A stretch of 64,000 bases of DNA, taken from Homoserinibacter gongjuensis (GTDB lineage: Bacteria; Actinomycetota; Actinomycetes; Actinomycetales; Microbacteriaceae). The notes beneath the pieces are model-generated. The model had not been told where the DNA came from, ran no database searches, and saw only the letters and a program-made list of their open reading frames with translations. Position numbers and translations under genes: made by a program. Shown one piece after another: positions 34,707 through 47,333 of the stretch (within the stretch, counting starts at the first letter, position 1; each line of letters opens with the position of its first letter). The stretch spans positions 2,666,001-2,730,000 of the forward strand of contig NZ_BSVA01000001.1 of NCBI RefSeq assembly GCF_030161875.1, written 5' to 3'.

Positions 34707-35314
34707 CGCCCGCACGCGTGCGCGGTCTGCTGCTCGCGATCACGGCGCTGCTCGCGGCCCTCGTGTTCCTCGCCTGGTCGCAACCCTGGTTCAGCCTCGA
34801 ACTCACCGCCTCCAGCGGTGACCCCGTGTCGCTCGACGTGCGGGGGGATGTCGCGGCCTCGGCCCTTGCGCCGCTCGCCCTCGCGGTGCTCGCGATCGTG
34901 GCCGCGCTGGCGCTCGCCGGCCCCGTGTTCCGGGTCGTCTTCGGCGTGCTCGAGTCGCTCCTCGGCGCGTGCGTGATCGCCGTGACGGCGGTGAGCCTCG
35001 GAGACCCGGCCGCGGCATCCGCGCACGCCGTGACCGACGTGACGGGTGTGTCGGGCGCGGACTCGGTTCGCGAGCTGATCTCGTCCGTCGCTGTGTCGGT
35101 ATGGCCGACCGTCGCGATCGTGGTCGGCGCGCTCATCGTGCTCGCGGGCGCCCTGGTGGCCGTCACCGCCCCGCGCTGGCCCACATCGGGACGCCGCTAC
35201 TCGCGCAGCCGTGGCGTGCCCGCGGATGCCGTCGAGGCGGAGGCGGCACCGGATCCCGTCTCGGAGTGGGACGCGCTGAGCGACGGCGACGATCCGACGG
35301 CGGGCGCCCGCTAG
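34703..35314 (+). CDS. Trp operon-associated membrane protein
   Basis: 203 residues with four predicted membrane helices (LLLAITALLAALVFLAW; LAPLALAVLAIVAALALAG; VVFGVLESLLGACVIAVTAVSL; VWPTVAIVVGALIVLAGALVA) and an acidic cytoplasmic tail (SEWDALSDGDD). It has the layout of the membrane protein found in actinobacterial trp operons directly after trpE. The function is not established; a transport role has been suggested for the family. Overlaps the trpE stop. Confidence 0.82.
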   Translation: MTPARVRGLLLAITALLAALVFLAWSQPWFSLELTASSGDPVSLDVRGDVAASALAPLALAVLAIVAALALAGPVFRVVFGVLESLLGACVIAVTAVSLGDPAAASAHAVTDVTGVSGADSVRELISSVAVSVWPTVAIVVGALIVLAGALVAVTAPRWPTSGRRYSRSRGVPADAVEAEAAPDPVSEWDALSDGDDPTAGAR

Positions 35315-35384
35315 ACTGGGGCCGCCCGCTGTCGCGGGCATCCCGGCGGAGTTTCCGCCGCGCGCACTCGAGAAGGAGCTCCTC
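35312..35384 (+). promoter_or_regulatory. Promoter and two-hairpin leader of the DUF6704-trpCBA segment
   Basis: TAGACT (35312-35317) overlaps the preceding stop and is a plausible -10. The leader then holds two hairpins: GCCCGC/GCGGGC (35324-35339, 4-base loop) and CGGCGGA/TCCGCCG (35344-35360, 3-base loop). Next comes AAGGAG (35373-35378) inside GGAGCTCC, which can pair with itself. This could modulate entry into trpC-B-A, but no Trp-codon leader peptide is visible. Confidence 0.45.
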
Positions 35385-35615
35385 GTGACCGACACGCACG
35401 ATCCCGGACACGGCAACTCACCCGCCGCCTGGGTCGCGGTGACCATCATGCTCATCGCCTTCGCGCTGGGCACGGTGTTCTTCTGGTTCGACCTGCCCAT
35501 GCTCGTGTGGGCATCGGCGGGGCTGCTCGTGGTCGGCGCGATCGTGGGTCTCGTGCTCGCGAAGCTCGGCTACGGTGTGCGCGGCCCGAAGTACGGTGCG
35601 AAGGTCCACGACTAG
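35385..35615 (+). CDS. Small membrane protein with HGxxPAAW motif (DUF6704-like)
   Basis: 76 residues with DPGHGNSPAAWVAV at the N-terminus, two membrane helices (AVTIMLIAFALGTVFFWF; MLVWASAGLLVVGAIVGLVLAKLGYG) and a short basic tail. The HGxxPAAW motif and the place directly before trpC are conserved in actinobacteria. The role is unknown. GTG 35385 is preceded by AAGGAG. Confidence 0.8.
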   Translation: MTDTHDPGHGNSPAAWVAVTIMLIAFALGTVFFWFDLPMLVWASAGLLVVGAIVGLVLAKLGYGVRGPKYGAKVHD

Positions 35616-35616
35616 C

Positions 35617-36392
35617 GTGCTCGACGATCTCCTCGCCGGGGCTCTCGCCGACGCCTCGGAGCGTCGCGCTGTGCGCAGCTTCGCCGAGGTCGAGGCGGAT
35701 GCGCTGGCCGCTCCCGCCGCACACGACGCCCTCGCCGCCCTCGCCCCGGCCGACCGGGTCAAGATCATCGCCGAGGTGAAGCGCGCGAGCCCCTCGCGGG
35801 GTTCCTCGCCGAGATCCGCGACCCCGCGGGACTCGCCGTCTCGTATCAGACCGGGGGAGCCAGCGCGATCAGCGTGCTCACCGAGCAACGCCGCTTCGGC
35901 GGCTCGCTCGACGACCTCCGCGACGTGCGGGCAGCGGTCGAGGTGCCGGTGCTGCGCAAGGACTTCATCGCCGACCCCTATCAGGTGCTCGAAGCCCGCG
36001 CGGCAGGTGCCGATATCGTGCTCCTCATCGTGGCAGCCCTCGATCAGCCCGTGCTCGCCGAGCTGTACCGGCTCATCGGCGAACTGGGCATGACGGCTCT
36101 CGTCGAGGCGCACTCGGCCGCGGAGGTCGACCGCGCACTCGAGATCGGCGCCCAGCTCGTGGGCGTCAACGCGCGCGACCTCACGACGTTCCAGCTCGAC
36201 CGCGAGCTCTTCGGCACGCTGGCCGGCTCGATCCCGTCCGGCGTCATCCGCGTCGCCGAGTCGGCCGTCACCTCGCCCGCCGACGTCGCGCACTACCGCG
36301 AGGCCGGAGCCGACGTCGTGCTCATCGGCGAGGCGCTCGTGACGGGCGACGATCCGGTGACGACCCTCGAGTCCTTCCTGGCGGCCGGATGA
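35617..36392 (+). CDS. trpC: Indole-3-glycerol phosphate synthase (one apparent frameshift)
   Basis: Closes the indole ring. GTG 35617 starts one base after the previous stop. [15 protein letters not shown] carries a catalytic Lys, [22 protein letters not shown] the second, and [11 protein letters not shown] the Asn. One G is missing near 35811; repaired it reads [30 protein letters not shown]. Length is 258 residues. The stop overlaps the trpB ATG. Confidence 0.93.
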
Positions 36393-37618
36393 GCGCGAGC
36401 ATCCGCGAGAGTCTGCGCGGCCTCCCCGGTCCCTTCTTCGGCGACTACGGCGGACGCTTCATGCCCGAGTCGCTCATCGCGGCGATCGACGAACTCGCGG
36501 CCGCCTACGACGAGGCGAAGGTCGATCCCGCCTTCCAGGCGGAGCTCGCCGAGCTGCACCGCAGCTACACCGGGCGCCCCTCGATCATCACCGAGATTCC
36601 TCGGTTCGCCGAGCACGCCGGAGGCGCGCGGGTGTTCCTCAAGCGTGAGGATCTCAACCACACCGGCAGCCACAAGATCAACAACGTGTTGGGCCAGGCG
36701 CTGCTCACCCGGCGGATCGGCAAGACGCGTGTCATCGCCGAGACGGGCGCGGGACAGCACGGCGTCGCGACCGCGACGGCAGCGGCCCTGTTCGGCCTCG
36801 ACTGCACGATCTACATGGGCGAGGTCGACACCCAGCGTCAGGCCCTCAACGTCGCCCGGATGCGCTTGCTCGGTGCCGAGGTCATCTCGGTCACCACGGG
36901 CTCCCGCACGCTCAAGGACGCCATCAACGAGGCCTACCGCGAGTGGGTCACGAGCGTCGAGACGACCAACTACATCTTCGGCACCGCGGCGGGCCCGCAT
37001 CCGTTCCCCGCGATGGTGCGCGACTTCCAGAGCATCATCGGCGAGGAGGCCCGCGCACAACTGCTCGAGCAGCTCGGTCGTCTCCCGGATGCCGTGGTCG
37101 CGTGCGTCGGCGGGGGCTCGAATGCGATCGGCATCTTCGACGCGTTCCTCGACGACGAGGGCGTCGCCCTCTACGGCATCGAGGCGGCCGGCGATGGCAT
37201 CGATACCGAGAAGCACGCGGCCTCGATCGAGCGCGGCCGCCCGGGGATCCTGCACGGTGCCCGCAGCTACCTGCTGCAGGATGAAGACGGGCAGACGATC
37301 GAATCGCACTCGATCTCGGCCGGACTCGACTACCCCGGCGTGGGACCGGAGCACGCGTACCTCGCCGACATCGGCCGGGCCAGCTATCAGCCCGCGAGCG
37401 ACGCCGAGGCGATGGACGCGCTGCGACTGCTGAGCCGCACCGAGGGCATCATCCCCGCGATCGAGTCGGCGCACGCCCTCGCGGGTGCCCTCCGCATCGG
37501 ACGAGAGCTCGGAACGGACGGCGTCGTGCTCGTGAACCTCTCGGGCCGCGGCGACAAGGACGTCGCGACCGCGGGTCGCTGGTTCGACCTCTTCGACGAA
37601 GGGGCGGTGCAGGCATGA
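36389..37618 (+). CDS. trpB: Tryptophan synthase beta chain
   Basis: PLP enzyme joining indole and serine. 409 residues. [20 protein letters not shown] holds the PLP Lys (about residue 96), [12 protein letters not shown] the catalytic Glu, and [10 protein letters not shown] the phosphate-binding loop. Intact and overlapping trpA by four bases, as expected for subunits of one complex. Confidence 0.97.
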   Translation: MSASIRESLRGLPGPFFGDYGGRFMPESLIAAIDELAAAYDEAKVDPAFQAELAELHRSYTGRPSIITEIPRFAEHAGGARVFLKREDLNHTGSHKINNVLGQALLTRRIGKTRVIAETGAGQHGVATATAAALFGLDCTIYMGEVDTQRQALNVARMRLLGAEVISVTTGSRTLKDAINEAYREWVTSVETTNYIFGTAAGPHPFPAMVRDFQSIIGEEARAQLLEQLGRLPDAVVACVGGGSNAIGIFDAFLDDEGVALYGIEAAGDGIDTEKHAASIERGRPGILHGARSYLLQDEDGQTIESHSISAGLDYPGVGPEHAYLADIGRASYQPASDAEAMDALRLLSRTEGIIPAIESAHALAGALRIGRELGTDGVVLVNLSGRGDKDVATAGRWFDLFDEGAVQA

Positions 37619-38423
37619 GCCTCGACGCGTCACCGGCCGCCCGGTCGGACGCCGGTGTCGGCGCCACCCTCGCGCAGCGCAAGGGGCTCGTCGGCTACCT
37701 CCCGGTCGGCTTCCCCGATCTGCAGACGTCGATCGACGCCGCCGTCGCCCTCGTCGAGAACGGCTTCGACGCGATCGAGCTCGGGCTCCCGTACTCCGAC
37801 CCGGTCATGGACGGCCTGACGATCCAGAAGGCCACCCAACAGGCCCTCGCGAACGGATTCAGGGTTCGCGACGTGTTCACGGCGGTCGAGGCGGTGCGGA
37901 GCCGTGTCGACGCGCCCGTGCTCGTGATGACCTACTGGAACCCGGTCGTGCAGTACGGGGTCGGCCGCTTCGCCGACGCGCTGCGGGATGCCGGGGAGCG
38001 GGACTCATCACGCCCGACATTACCCCGGATGCCGCGGACGACTGGCTCGCCGAGAGCGAGCGCACGGGGCTCGACCGCGTCTTCCTCGCCGCGCCGTCCT
38101 CGTCGGATGCGCGACTGGCCGAGACGGTGCGGGCGAGTCGCGGATTCGTCTACGCCGTGTCGACCATGGGCATCACGGGCGCCCGCGCCGACCTCGACGC
38201 GAAGGCACGCGCGCTCATCGCCCGCTTGCGCGAGGCCGGTGCCACCGGTCCCGACACGATCGCCGCGTGCGTCGGCGTCGGCATCTCGACGTCCGAGCAG
38301 GTCGGCGAAGTGCTCGGTTACGCGGACGGCGCGATCGTCGGCTCCGCTCTCGTGACCGCTCTCGCCGAGGGCGGTCTGGCGGGCCTCGCCCGCACGTCTC
38401 TCGCACTCTCTCAGGGAAAGTAG
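37615..38423 (+). CDS. trpA: Tryptophan synthase alpha chain (one apparent frameshift)
   Basis: Cleaves indole-3-glycerol phosphate and channels indole to Trp[14 protein letters not shown] and [18 protein letters not shown] contain the catalytic Glu and Asp. [13 protein letters not shown] and [11 protein letters not shown] bind phosphate. One G is missing near 37993; repaired it reads [21 protein letters not shown]. Length is 269 residues. It ends just before the lgt promoter. Confidence 0.93.
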
Positions 38424-38434
38424 ACTCCCCAACG
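38421..38434 (+). promoter_or_regulatory. -10 box of a probable leaderless lgt promoter
   Basis: TAGACT begins with the trpA stop codon (TAG at 38421) and ends seven bases before the lgt GTG. No Shine-Dalgarno lies between. Confidence 0.55.
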
Positions 38435-39522
38435 TGATCGCAGCTCCCCTCAGCATCCCGAGCCCGCCGCCGGACTGGAAGCAGCTCCACTTTCCCGTCG
38501 GCGAATGGCTGCACGGCATCCTGCCGTTCGTGCCGGAGGACTGGGCGATCCGCATCACGACCTATGCGCTCGTGATCATCGTCGGCATCTTCGCCGCGGT
38601 CATCATCGCGAACATGGGCCTGACGCGTCGCGGCGCCGAGCCGTGGGTGATCGTCGACGTGGGCATCTGGGCCGTCGTGCTCGGCATCGTCGGGGCGCGG
38701 CTGTACCACGTGGCGACGCACCTGGGCGACTACTTCGGACCCGACCACGACAACCCGTGGAATCCGCTCAAGCCCGGCAGCATCTGGGCCATCTGGGAGG
38801 GCGGCGGCGCGATCTTCGGCGCGCTCCTGGGCGGCGCGATCGGCGTCTGGATCGGGTGCCGTCTCACCGGCCTGCGGTTCTGGAGCGTCGCCGACGCGAT
38901 CGCCCCCGGGCTGCTCGTCGCGCAGGCCTTCGGCCGGCTCGGGAACTGGTTCAACCAGGAGCTCTTCGGCCTCCCGACCGACCTGCCGTGGGGCCTCGAG
39001 ATCGACCGCCCGAACTCGGCGATCCCCGAGGGCATCCCGGACGACGTGCTGTTCCACCCCACCTTCCTCTACGAGATCCTGTGGAACCTCGCCGGGTTCG
39101 TGCTCATCATCCTGGTCACCGAGAAGATCGTGCGCGTTGCCGGCAAGCCGCTGCCCACCCTCGTGCGCCGGTCCTTCTGGCAGTGGGGCAAGGTGCTCGG
39201 CCTCTACCTCATCTGGTACGGCGTCGGCCGCAGCTGGTTCGAGTCGATCCGTCTCGACCCGAGCGACACCTACTTCGGCATCCGCTCGAACGTGTGGGCG
39301 GCCCTCGCCGCGATCGTGCTCGGTCTCATCATCCTGGTGGTGCAGACACGCCGACACCCAGGCGTCGAACCGGACGTCTACCAGCCCGGTCGCCGACCCG
39401 AGCCCGAGGCTGCTGTACACTCCGAAGACACCTATTCGGATTCGGACGAGGACGAACCGGGCGATGGCGCCGCGGAGGTCGCCGAAGCTGCCGCCACAAG
39501 CGGTTCACCCCGATCACGCTGA
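38434..39522 (+). CDS. lgt: Prolipoprotein diacylglyceryl transferase
   Basis: Membrane enzyme attaching diacylglycerol to the lipobox Cys. 362 residues with about seven hydrophobic segments. The signature [13 protein letters not shown] and the HPTFLYE block hold the catalytic residues, and [10 protein letters not shown] precedes them. A roughly 50-residue acidic, disordered C-terminal tail ([15 protein letters not shown]) is an actinobacterial extension. Lipoprotein substrates in this window include the ABC binding protein and the 47947-48456 protein. Confidence 0.94.
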   Translation: MIAAPLSIPSPPPDWKQLHFPVGEWLHGILPFVPEDWAIRITTYALVIIVGIFAAVIIANMGLTRRGAEPWVIVDVGIWAVVLGIVGARLYHVATHLGDYFGPDHDNPWNPLKPGSIWAIWEGGGAIFGALLGGAIGVWIGCRLTGLRFWSVADAIAPGLLVAQAFGRLGNWFNQELFGLPTDLPWGLEIDRPNSAIPEGIPDDVLFHPTFLYEILWNLAGFVLIILVTEKIVRVAGKPLPTLVRRSFWQWGKVLGLYLIWYGVGRSWFESIRLDPSDTYFGIRSNVWAALAAIVLGLIILVVQTRRHPGVEPDVYQPGRRPEPEAAVHSEDTYSDSDEDEPGDGAAEVAEAAATSGSPRSR

Positions 39523-39637
39523 AGTCCGCGCACCCCGCCGGCGCATCCGGAGCACACCCGACAACCGCTCCGCTTCTCTCATCCCACGCTGGGCCAGTGA
39601 CGTCCCACCATCCAGTTCCCTCCTGAGGACGGAAGTC

Positions 39638-42600
39638 ATGGCACACACCCCTGTTTCGCCGCCCGGTCACCCGGGTCCCTTCGAGCGCTTCAGCGCGATC
39701 CCCGCCGCGCAGGGCATGTACAACCCCCGCTTCGAGAAGGATGCCTGCGGTCTGGCGATGGTCGCGACGCTCCGGGGCACCGCCGGACACGACATCGTGA
39801 CCAACGCGCTCGACGCTCTTCGGCACCTCGAGCACCGCGGAGCGGTGGGATCGGATGCCGGAACCGGTGACGGCGCGGGCATCATCACCCAGATCCCGGA
39901 TGCGTTCCTGCGCGCCGTCGCGGGGTTCGAGCTTCCGCCCGTCGGCCAGTACGCGGTCGGCATGGCCTTCCTCCCGCTCGATGAGGCCGCACGCGAGGTG
40001 GAGAAGGCGGCGATCGGCCGCATCGCCGTCGACGAGGGCCTGCGCGTGCTCGGCTGGCGCGAGGTGCCCACCGACCCGGAGCACTTGGGGACCCTCGCGC
40101 GCGAGGCGGCTCCGGCTTTCGAGCAGCTCTTCGTGGCATCCGAGCACCGCGACGCGTCGGGCACCCCGCTCGCGGGGATCGCTCTCGACCGCCAGACCTT
40201 CCGCCTGCGCAAGCGCGCCGAGCGTGAGCTGGGTTCGTACTTCCCCTCGCTCTCGAGCCGCACGCTCGTCTACAAGGGCATGGTCACGACGCTCCAGTTG
40301 GAGCCGTTCTACCCCGATCTCTCCGACGAGCGCTTCGCGACGAAGCTCGCGCTCGTGCACTCGCGCTACTCCACCAACACATTCCCGTCGTGGCCCCTCG
40401 CGCAGCCGTTCCGCATGATCGCCCACAACGGTGAGATCAACACCGTGCAGGGCAACCGTAACTGGATGCGCGCGCGCCAGAGCCAGCTGAGTTCGGAGGC
40501 GCTTGGCGAGTTGCGTCCGCTGTTCCCGATCGTCTCGGAGGGCGCGAGCGACTCGGCCTCGTTCGACGAGGTGGTCGAGCTGCTGACGCTCGCGGGTCGC
40601 AGTCTGCCGCACGCCATCATGATGATGGTGCCGGAGGCCTGGGAGAACCAGACCGACATGGACCCGGCCCGGCGCGCCTTCTACGACTACCACTCGGCGC
40701 TCATGGAGCCGTGGGACGGCCCCGCCGCGCTCGTCTTCACCGACGGCACGCTCGTGGGCGCGACCCTCGACCGCAACGGCCTGCGGCCCGGTCGCTTCCT
40801 CGTGACCGACGACGGGCTCGTGGTGCTCGCGAGCGAGATCGGCGTGCTCGACATCCCGGCCGACAAGGTCGTGCGCAAGGGCCGCCTGCGCCCCGGCCGC
40901 ATGTTCCTCATCGACACCGCCGAGGGTCGCATCATCGAGGACGACGAGATCAAGACGCAGCTCGCCGCCGCGGAGCCGTACGGCGAGTGGGTCGCGCAGA
41001 ACCGCCTCGAACTCGAAGACCTGCCGCCGCGCGAGCACGTCGTGCACACCGCGGCATCCGTGACCCGCCGTCAGCGCACCTTCGGCTACACCGAGGAGGA
41101 GGTGCGCATCCTCATCACGCCGATGGCGAAGAACGGCGCAGAGCCCCTCGGCGCCATGGGATCCGACACCCCCATCGCCGTGCTCTCGGAGCGGCCGCGC
41201 CTCATCTTCGACTACTTCACCCAGGCCTTCGCCCAGGTGACGAACCCGCCGCTGGACTCGATCCGCGAAGAGGTCGTCACATCGATGCGCCTCGGGCTCG
41301 GCCCCGAGCGCAACCTGCTCGATGCGACGCCCGAGCACGCGCGCCAGATTGTGCTCGACTTCCCGGTGATCGACAACGACGAGCTCGCGAAGATCGTGCG
41401 GCTCGGCGCGGAAGACGGCACACGCCGCACCCACATCCTCAAGGGTCTCTACCGCTTCGACCGCGGCCCGCAGGCCATGGAGGAGCGCCTCGCCGAACTC
41501 TGCGGCGAGGCGGATGTCGCCATCGCGGCCGGTGCCCAGTTCCTCGTGCTCTCGGATCGTGACTCCAACAAGGATCTCGCCCCGATTCCGTCGCTGCTCA
41601 TGCTGTCCGCCGTCCACCACCACCTCATCCGTCAGGAGACACGGATGCAGGTCGGGCTCATCGTCGAGACGGGAGACGCCCGCGAGGTGCACCACGCGGC
41701 ACTGCTGCTCGGGTACGGCGCCTCGGCGATCAACCCGTACCTCGCGATGGAGACCGCCGAGCAGCTCGTGGCGACCGGCATGATCGCAGGCATCGCGCCC
41801 GAGAAGGCCGTCAAGAACCTCATCAAGGCGCTCGGCAAGGGCGTGCTGAAGATCATGTCCAAGATGGGCATCTCGGTGATCGGCTCCTACGCGGGCGCGC
41901 AGGCGTTCGAGGCCGTCGGGCTCAGCCAGGAGTTCGTGGACAAGTTCTTCACGGGCACCACGACCCTCCTCGGCGGGGTCGGCATCGACGTCATCCAGGC
42001 CGAGAACCTCATCCGGCACACGAGCGCCTACCCCGAGAACGCCGGCGAGAAGGTGCACGAGCGCCTCGAGACGGGCGGTGAGTACCAGTGGCGCCGCGAG
42101 GGACCGCCGCACCTGTTCAGCCCCGAGACGGTCTTCAAGCTGCAGCACTCGACGCGGACGCGCCGTTTCGACGTGTTCCGCGAGTACACGCGCTCGGTCG
42201 ACGAGCAGGCGGAGCGGCTCATGACGCTGCGCGGCCTGTTCCGCCTCAAGACGGGGGAGCGGCCGGCGATCCCGCTTGACGAGGTCGAGCCGATCTCGTC
42301 GATCATCGCGCGCTTCAACACGGGGGCCATGAGTTACGGCTCGATCTCGCAGGAGGCGCACGAGACGCTCGCGATCGCGATGAACCGCATCGGCGGGCGA
42401 TCCAACACCGGCGAGGGTGGCGAAGACGTCGAGCGCCTGCTCGACCCCGCGCGTCGCAGCCGCATCAAGCAGATCGCATCCGGGCGCTTCGGCGTCACGA
42501 GCATGTACTTGACGCACGCGACCGACCTGCAGATCAAGATGGCGCAGGGCGCGAAGCCGGGCGAAGGCGGCCAACTCCCGCCGCAGAAGGTCTATCCCTG

Positions 42601-44238
42601 GATCGCCCGCACGCGTCGCGGCACCCCGGGCGTCGGCCTCATCTCGCCGCCTCCGCACCACGACATCTACTCGATCGAAGACCTCAAGCAGCTCATCTTC
42701 GACGCCAAGCGCGCCAATCCTGCCGCGCGCGTGCACGTCAAGCTCGTGAGCCAGTCGGGAATCGGCGCGGTCGCGGCCGGCGTCACGAAGGCCCTCGCGG
42801 ATGTGGTGCTCGTCTCGGGACACGACGGCGGCACGGGCGCCTCGCCGCTCAACTCGCTCAAGCACGCCGGCACCCCCTGGGAGATCGGCCTCGCCGAGAC
42901 CCAGCAGACGCTCATGCTCAACGGCATGCGCGATCGGGTGGTCGTGCAGGTGGACGGCCAGATGAAGACCGGGCGCGACGTCATCGTCGCGGCGCTGCTG
43001 GGCGCCGAGGAGTACGGCTTCGCGACCGCGCCGCTCGTCGTATCGGGCTGCATCATGATGCGCGCCTGCCACCTCGACACGTGCCCCGTGGGCGTCGCGA
43101 CCCAGAACCCCGAACTGCGGGCACGGTTCACCGGCAAGCCGGAGTTCGTGGAGACCTTCTTCGAGTACCTGGCCCAGGAGGTGCGTGAATACCTCGCCGA
43201 GCTCGGCTTCCGCTCGCTCGACGAAGCGATCGGGCACGCGGAGCTCCTCGACGTCGACCGCGCCGTGCAGCACTGGAAGAGCGACGGGCTCGACCTGACG
43301 CCGGTGCTCATCGGCCCGGAGTTGCCCGCCGACGCGCCGCGTCGGAACCGTCGCGGCCAGCAGCACGAGCTCGAGACGCACTTCGATCAGGAACTCATCC
43401 GCCTCGCCCAGCCGGCCCTCGAGCACGGCGAGCCGATCGTCATCGAGTTGCCCATCCGCAACACGGAGCGTGCGGTCGGCACGATGCTCGGCCACGAGGT
43501 CACCAAGCGTCACGGCGAGCACGGGCTCGCGCCCGAGACGATCGACGTCACCCTCACCGGCACCGCCGGGCAGTCGCTCGGCGCCTTCCTGCCCGCAGGC
43601 ATCACGCTGCGGCTCGAGGGCGACGCCAACGACTACGTCGGCAAGGGCCTGTCCGGCGGCGACATCGTCGTGCGCCCCTCGCGCTCCGCGCGTTTCCCCG
43701 CCGAGTACAACGTGATCGCGGGCAACGTCATCGGCTACGGCGCGACGGGCGGGTCGATGTACATCCGCGGCAAGGTGGGCGAACGGTTCCTGGTGCGCAA
43801 CTCCGGCGCCGTCGCGGTCGTCGAGGAGTGGGCGACCACGCACTCGAGTACATGACCGGAGGCGTCGCCGTCATCCTCGGCAACACCGGGCGCAACCTCG
43901 GTGCGGGGATGTCGGGAGGCGTCGCCTACGTGCATCGGCTGCGGCGCGATGCCGTCAACCGCGACTCGCTCGCGAACGGCGAGCTCGAGCTGCTCCCGCT
44001 CGACCGCGCGGACGTGGAACTGCTGCACAGCTACCTGCAGCTCCACGTGGAGAAGACCGACTCTGCGCTCGCCAAGCGACTGCTGGAGAACTGGGAGGCC
44101 ACGGTCGCCGAGTTCGTCAAGGTGCTGCCACGCGACTACGCAGCCGTCATCCAGACCCGCCAGACGGCGGCCGACGAGGGTCTCGACCCCGATGGTGCTG
44201 TCGTGTGGGGCCGTATCCTCGAAGTGACGGGAGGCTGA
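39638..44238 (+). CDS. gltB: Glutamate synthase large subunit (one apparent frameshift)
   Basis: Transfers the glutamine amide to 2-oxoglutarate (GOGAT). ATG 39638 has GAGGACGGAAG upstream. A 36-residue propeptide precedes the N-terminal nucleophile Cys37 ([12 protein letters not shown]). The central FMN domain and the 3Fe-4S cluster motif [15 protein letters not shown] follow. The C-terminal beta-helix has [11 protein letters not shown] and GMSGGVAYV. One base is missing near 43830 ([16 protein letters not shown] when repaired). Repaired length is 1533 residues. gltD follows after two bases. Confidence 0.96.
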
Positions 44239-44240
44239 TC

Positions 44241-45698
<1,458 letters not shown>

Positions 45699-45750
45699 GC
45701 GACAGCTCCGGCCGACGCCGACTGACCACCCGCTACACACTGAAGGAATA

Positions 45751-47208
45751 ATGAGACGAGCCAAGATCGTCGCGACGTTGGGGCCCGCCACGTCGAGCTA
45801 TGAGAACCTGCGAGCCATCATCGATGCCGGCGTCAACGTCGCCCGCATGAACCTGAGCCACGGCAGCTACGCGGTGCACGAGGAGGTCTACGCCAACGTG
45901 CGCCGGGCCGCCGCCGACGCCGACCAGCCGGTCGCCGTGCTCGTCGACCTGCAGGGCCCGAAGATCCGCCTCGGCAAGTTCGCCGACGGCCCCCACGAGC
46001 TCGCCGTCGGTGACATCTTCACCATCACGACCGAGGACGTCGAGGGCACCAAGGAGCTCGTCGGCACGACCTTCAAGGGCCTGCCCCAGGACGTCAAGCC
46101 CGGCGACTTCCTGCTGATCGACGACGGCAAGGTCAAGGTCAAGGTGCTCGACACCGACGGCGTGCGCGTGCGTACCGAGGTCGTCGTCGCGGGCCCGGTG
46201 TCCAACAACAAGGGCATCAACCTGCCCGGCGTCGCGGTCAACGTGCCGGCGCTGTCGGAGAAGGACGAGGCCGACCTGCGGTGGGGGCTCGCGCTCGGCG
46301 CCGACTACATCGCGCTCTCCTTCGTGCGCGACGCCCGCGACATCACGCGCGTGCACGAGATCATGGCGGAGGAGGGTCGCAAGATCCCCGTGATCGCCAA
46401 GATCGAGAAGCCGCAGGCCGTCGACGCCCTCGAGGAGATCATCGACGCCTTCGACGGCATCATGGTCGCTCGTGGCGACCTCGCGGTCGAGCTTCCGCTC
46501 GAGCAGGTGCCTGTCGTGCAGAAGCGCGCCGTGGAGCTGTGTCGTCGGGCAGCCAAGCCGGTGATCGTGGCGACGCAGATGCTCGAGTCGATGACGCACT
46601 CGCCCGTTCCGACGCGCGCTGAGGCATCCGACGTCGCGAACGCGGTGCTCGACGGCGCGGATGCCGTGATGCTCTCCGGTGAGACCAGCGTCGGCGAGTA
46701 CCCGGTGATCACCGTGCAGACCATGGCGCGCATCATCGAGTCCACCGAGGAGCACGGTCTCGAGCGCATCGCGCCGCTCGGCACGAAGCCGCGCACCCAG
46801 GGCGGTGCGCTCACGCTCGCTGCCGCCGAGGTCGCCGAGTTCGTCGAGGCCAAGTTCCTGTGCGTCTTCACCGAGTCGGGCGACTCGGCGCGGCGCATGT
46901 CGCGACTGCGCGAGCGCATCCCGATGGCGGCGTTCACGCCCGACGAGGCCATCCGTCGGCGCATGAACCTCACGTGGGGCATCGAGTCGTTCATCGTCGC
47001 GCGGGTGCAGCACACGGATGCCATGTACAAGCAGGTCGACGAGATCCTGCTCGAGAAGAAGCTCGCTTCCGTCGGCGACAAGGTCGTCGTGATCTCGGGT
47101 TCGCCTCCCGGCATCCCCGGCTCGACCAACGACCTGCGCGTGCACGTGATCGGCGACGCGATCAACAAGGTCGCCCCGGTGTGGGAGTCAGGCGACCACG
47201 CCGACTGA
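45751..47208 (+). CDS. pyk: Pyruvate kinase
   Basis: Last step of glycolysis. 485 residues from ATG 45751 with GAAGGA as RBS. MRRAKIVATLGPATSSYE, ARMNLSHGSY, the active-site IAKIEKPQAVDALEEI with the catalytic Lys, and VARGDLAVELPLEQVP plus ATQMLESM are canonical. The C-terminal domain ends VHVIGDAINKVAPVW. TACACA (45734-45739) upstream is a possible -10. Intact, with a hairpin terminator after it. Confidence 0.96.
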   Translation: MRRAKIVATLGPATSSYENLRAIIDAGVNVARMNLSHGSYAVHEEVYANVRRAAADADQPVAVLVDLQGPKIRLGKFADGPHELAVGDIFTITTEDVEGTKELVGTTFKGLPQDVKPGDFLLIDDGKVKVKVLDTDGVRVRTEVVVAGPVSNNKGINLPGVAVNVPALSEKDEADLRWGLALGADYIALSFVRDARDITRVHEIMAEEGRKIPVIAKIEKPQAVDALEEIIDAFDGIMVARGDLAVELPLEQVPVVQKRAVELCRRAAKPVIVATQMLESMTHSPVPTRAEASDVANAVLDGADAVMLSGETSVGEYPVITVQTMARIIESTEEHGLERIAPLGTKPRTQGGALTLAAAEVAEFVEAKFLCVFTESGDSARRMSRLRERIPMAAFTPDEAIRRRMNLTWGIESFIVARVQHTDAMYKQVDEILLEKKLASVGDKVVVISGSPPGIPGSTNDLRVHVIGDAINKVAPVWESGDHAD

Positions 47209-47220
47209 GCCCGGCCTCCC

Positions 47221-47260
47221 GCTGATCGAGCGGCGCCCGCAGGGCGCGTGTCGAGATCAG
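47221..47260. repeat. REP-like hairpin repeat, copy 2 (diverged)
   Basis: GCTGATCGAG, a GCGCCC-GCA-GGGCGC hairpin, then GTGTCGAGATCAG. It has the same outline as the copies at 17548 and 49286 (TGATtGAGtag, hairpin, cgTaTCGAaAT) with several substitutions. It lies 12 bases after pyk. Confidence 0.6.
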
Positions 47261-47277
47261 CTCCCCGCAGCAGACGT

Positions 47278-47307
47278 GTGAACGGCGCCCCCAGCGGCGC
47301 CGTTCAC
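47278..47307. terminator. Bidirectional hairpin terminator after pyk
   Basis: Perfect 12-bp stem GTGAACGGCGCC / GGCGCCGTTCAC with a 6-base loop, between pyk (+) and the convergent phosphoesterase (-). No U-tract. Confidence 0.75.
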
Positions 47308-47333
47308 CTCGTGGCGCCGAACTGACATCCCGT

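Noticed and set aside
39329..43843. Open frame of about 1500 codons on the minus strand opposite gltB
   Set aside because: High-GC coding DNA leaves the opposite frame open by codon bias. The minus-strand translation is Arg/Asp/His-rich without domains, and gltB itself is unmistakable.
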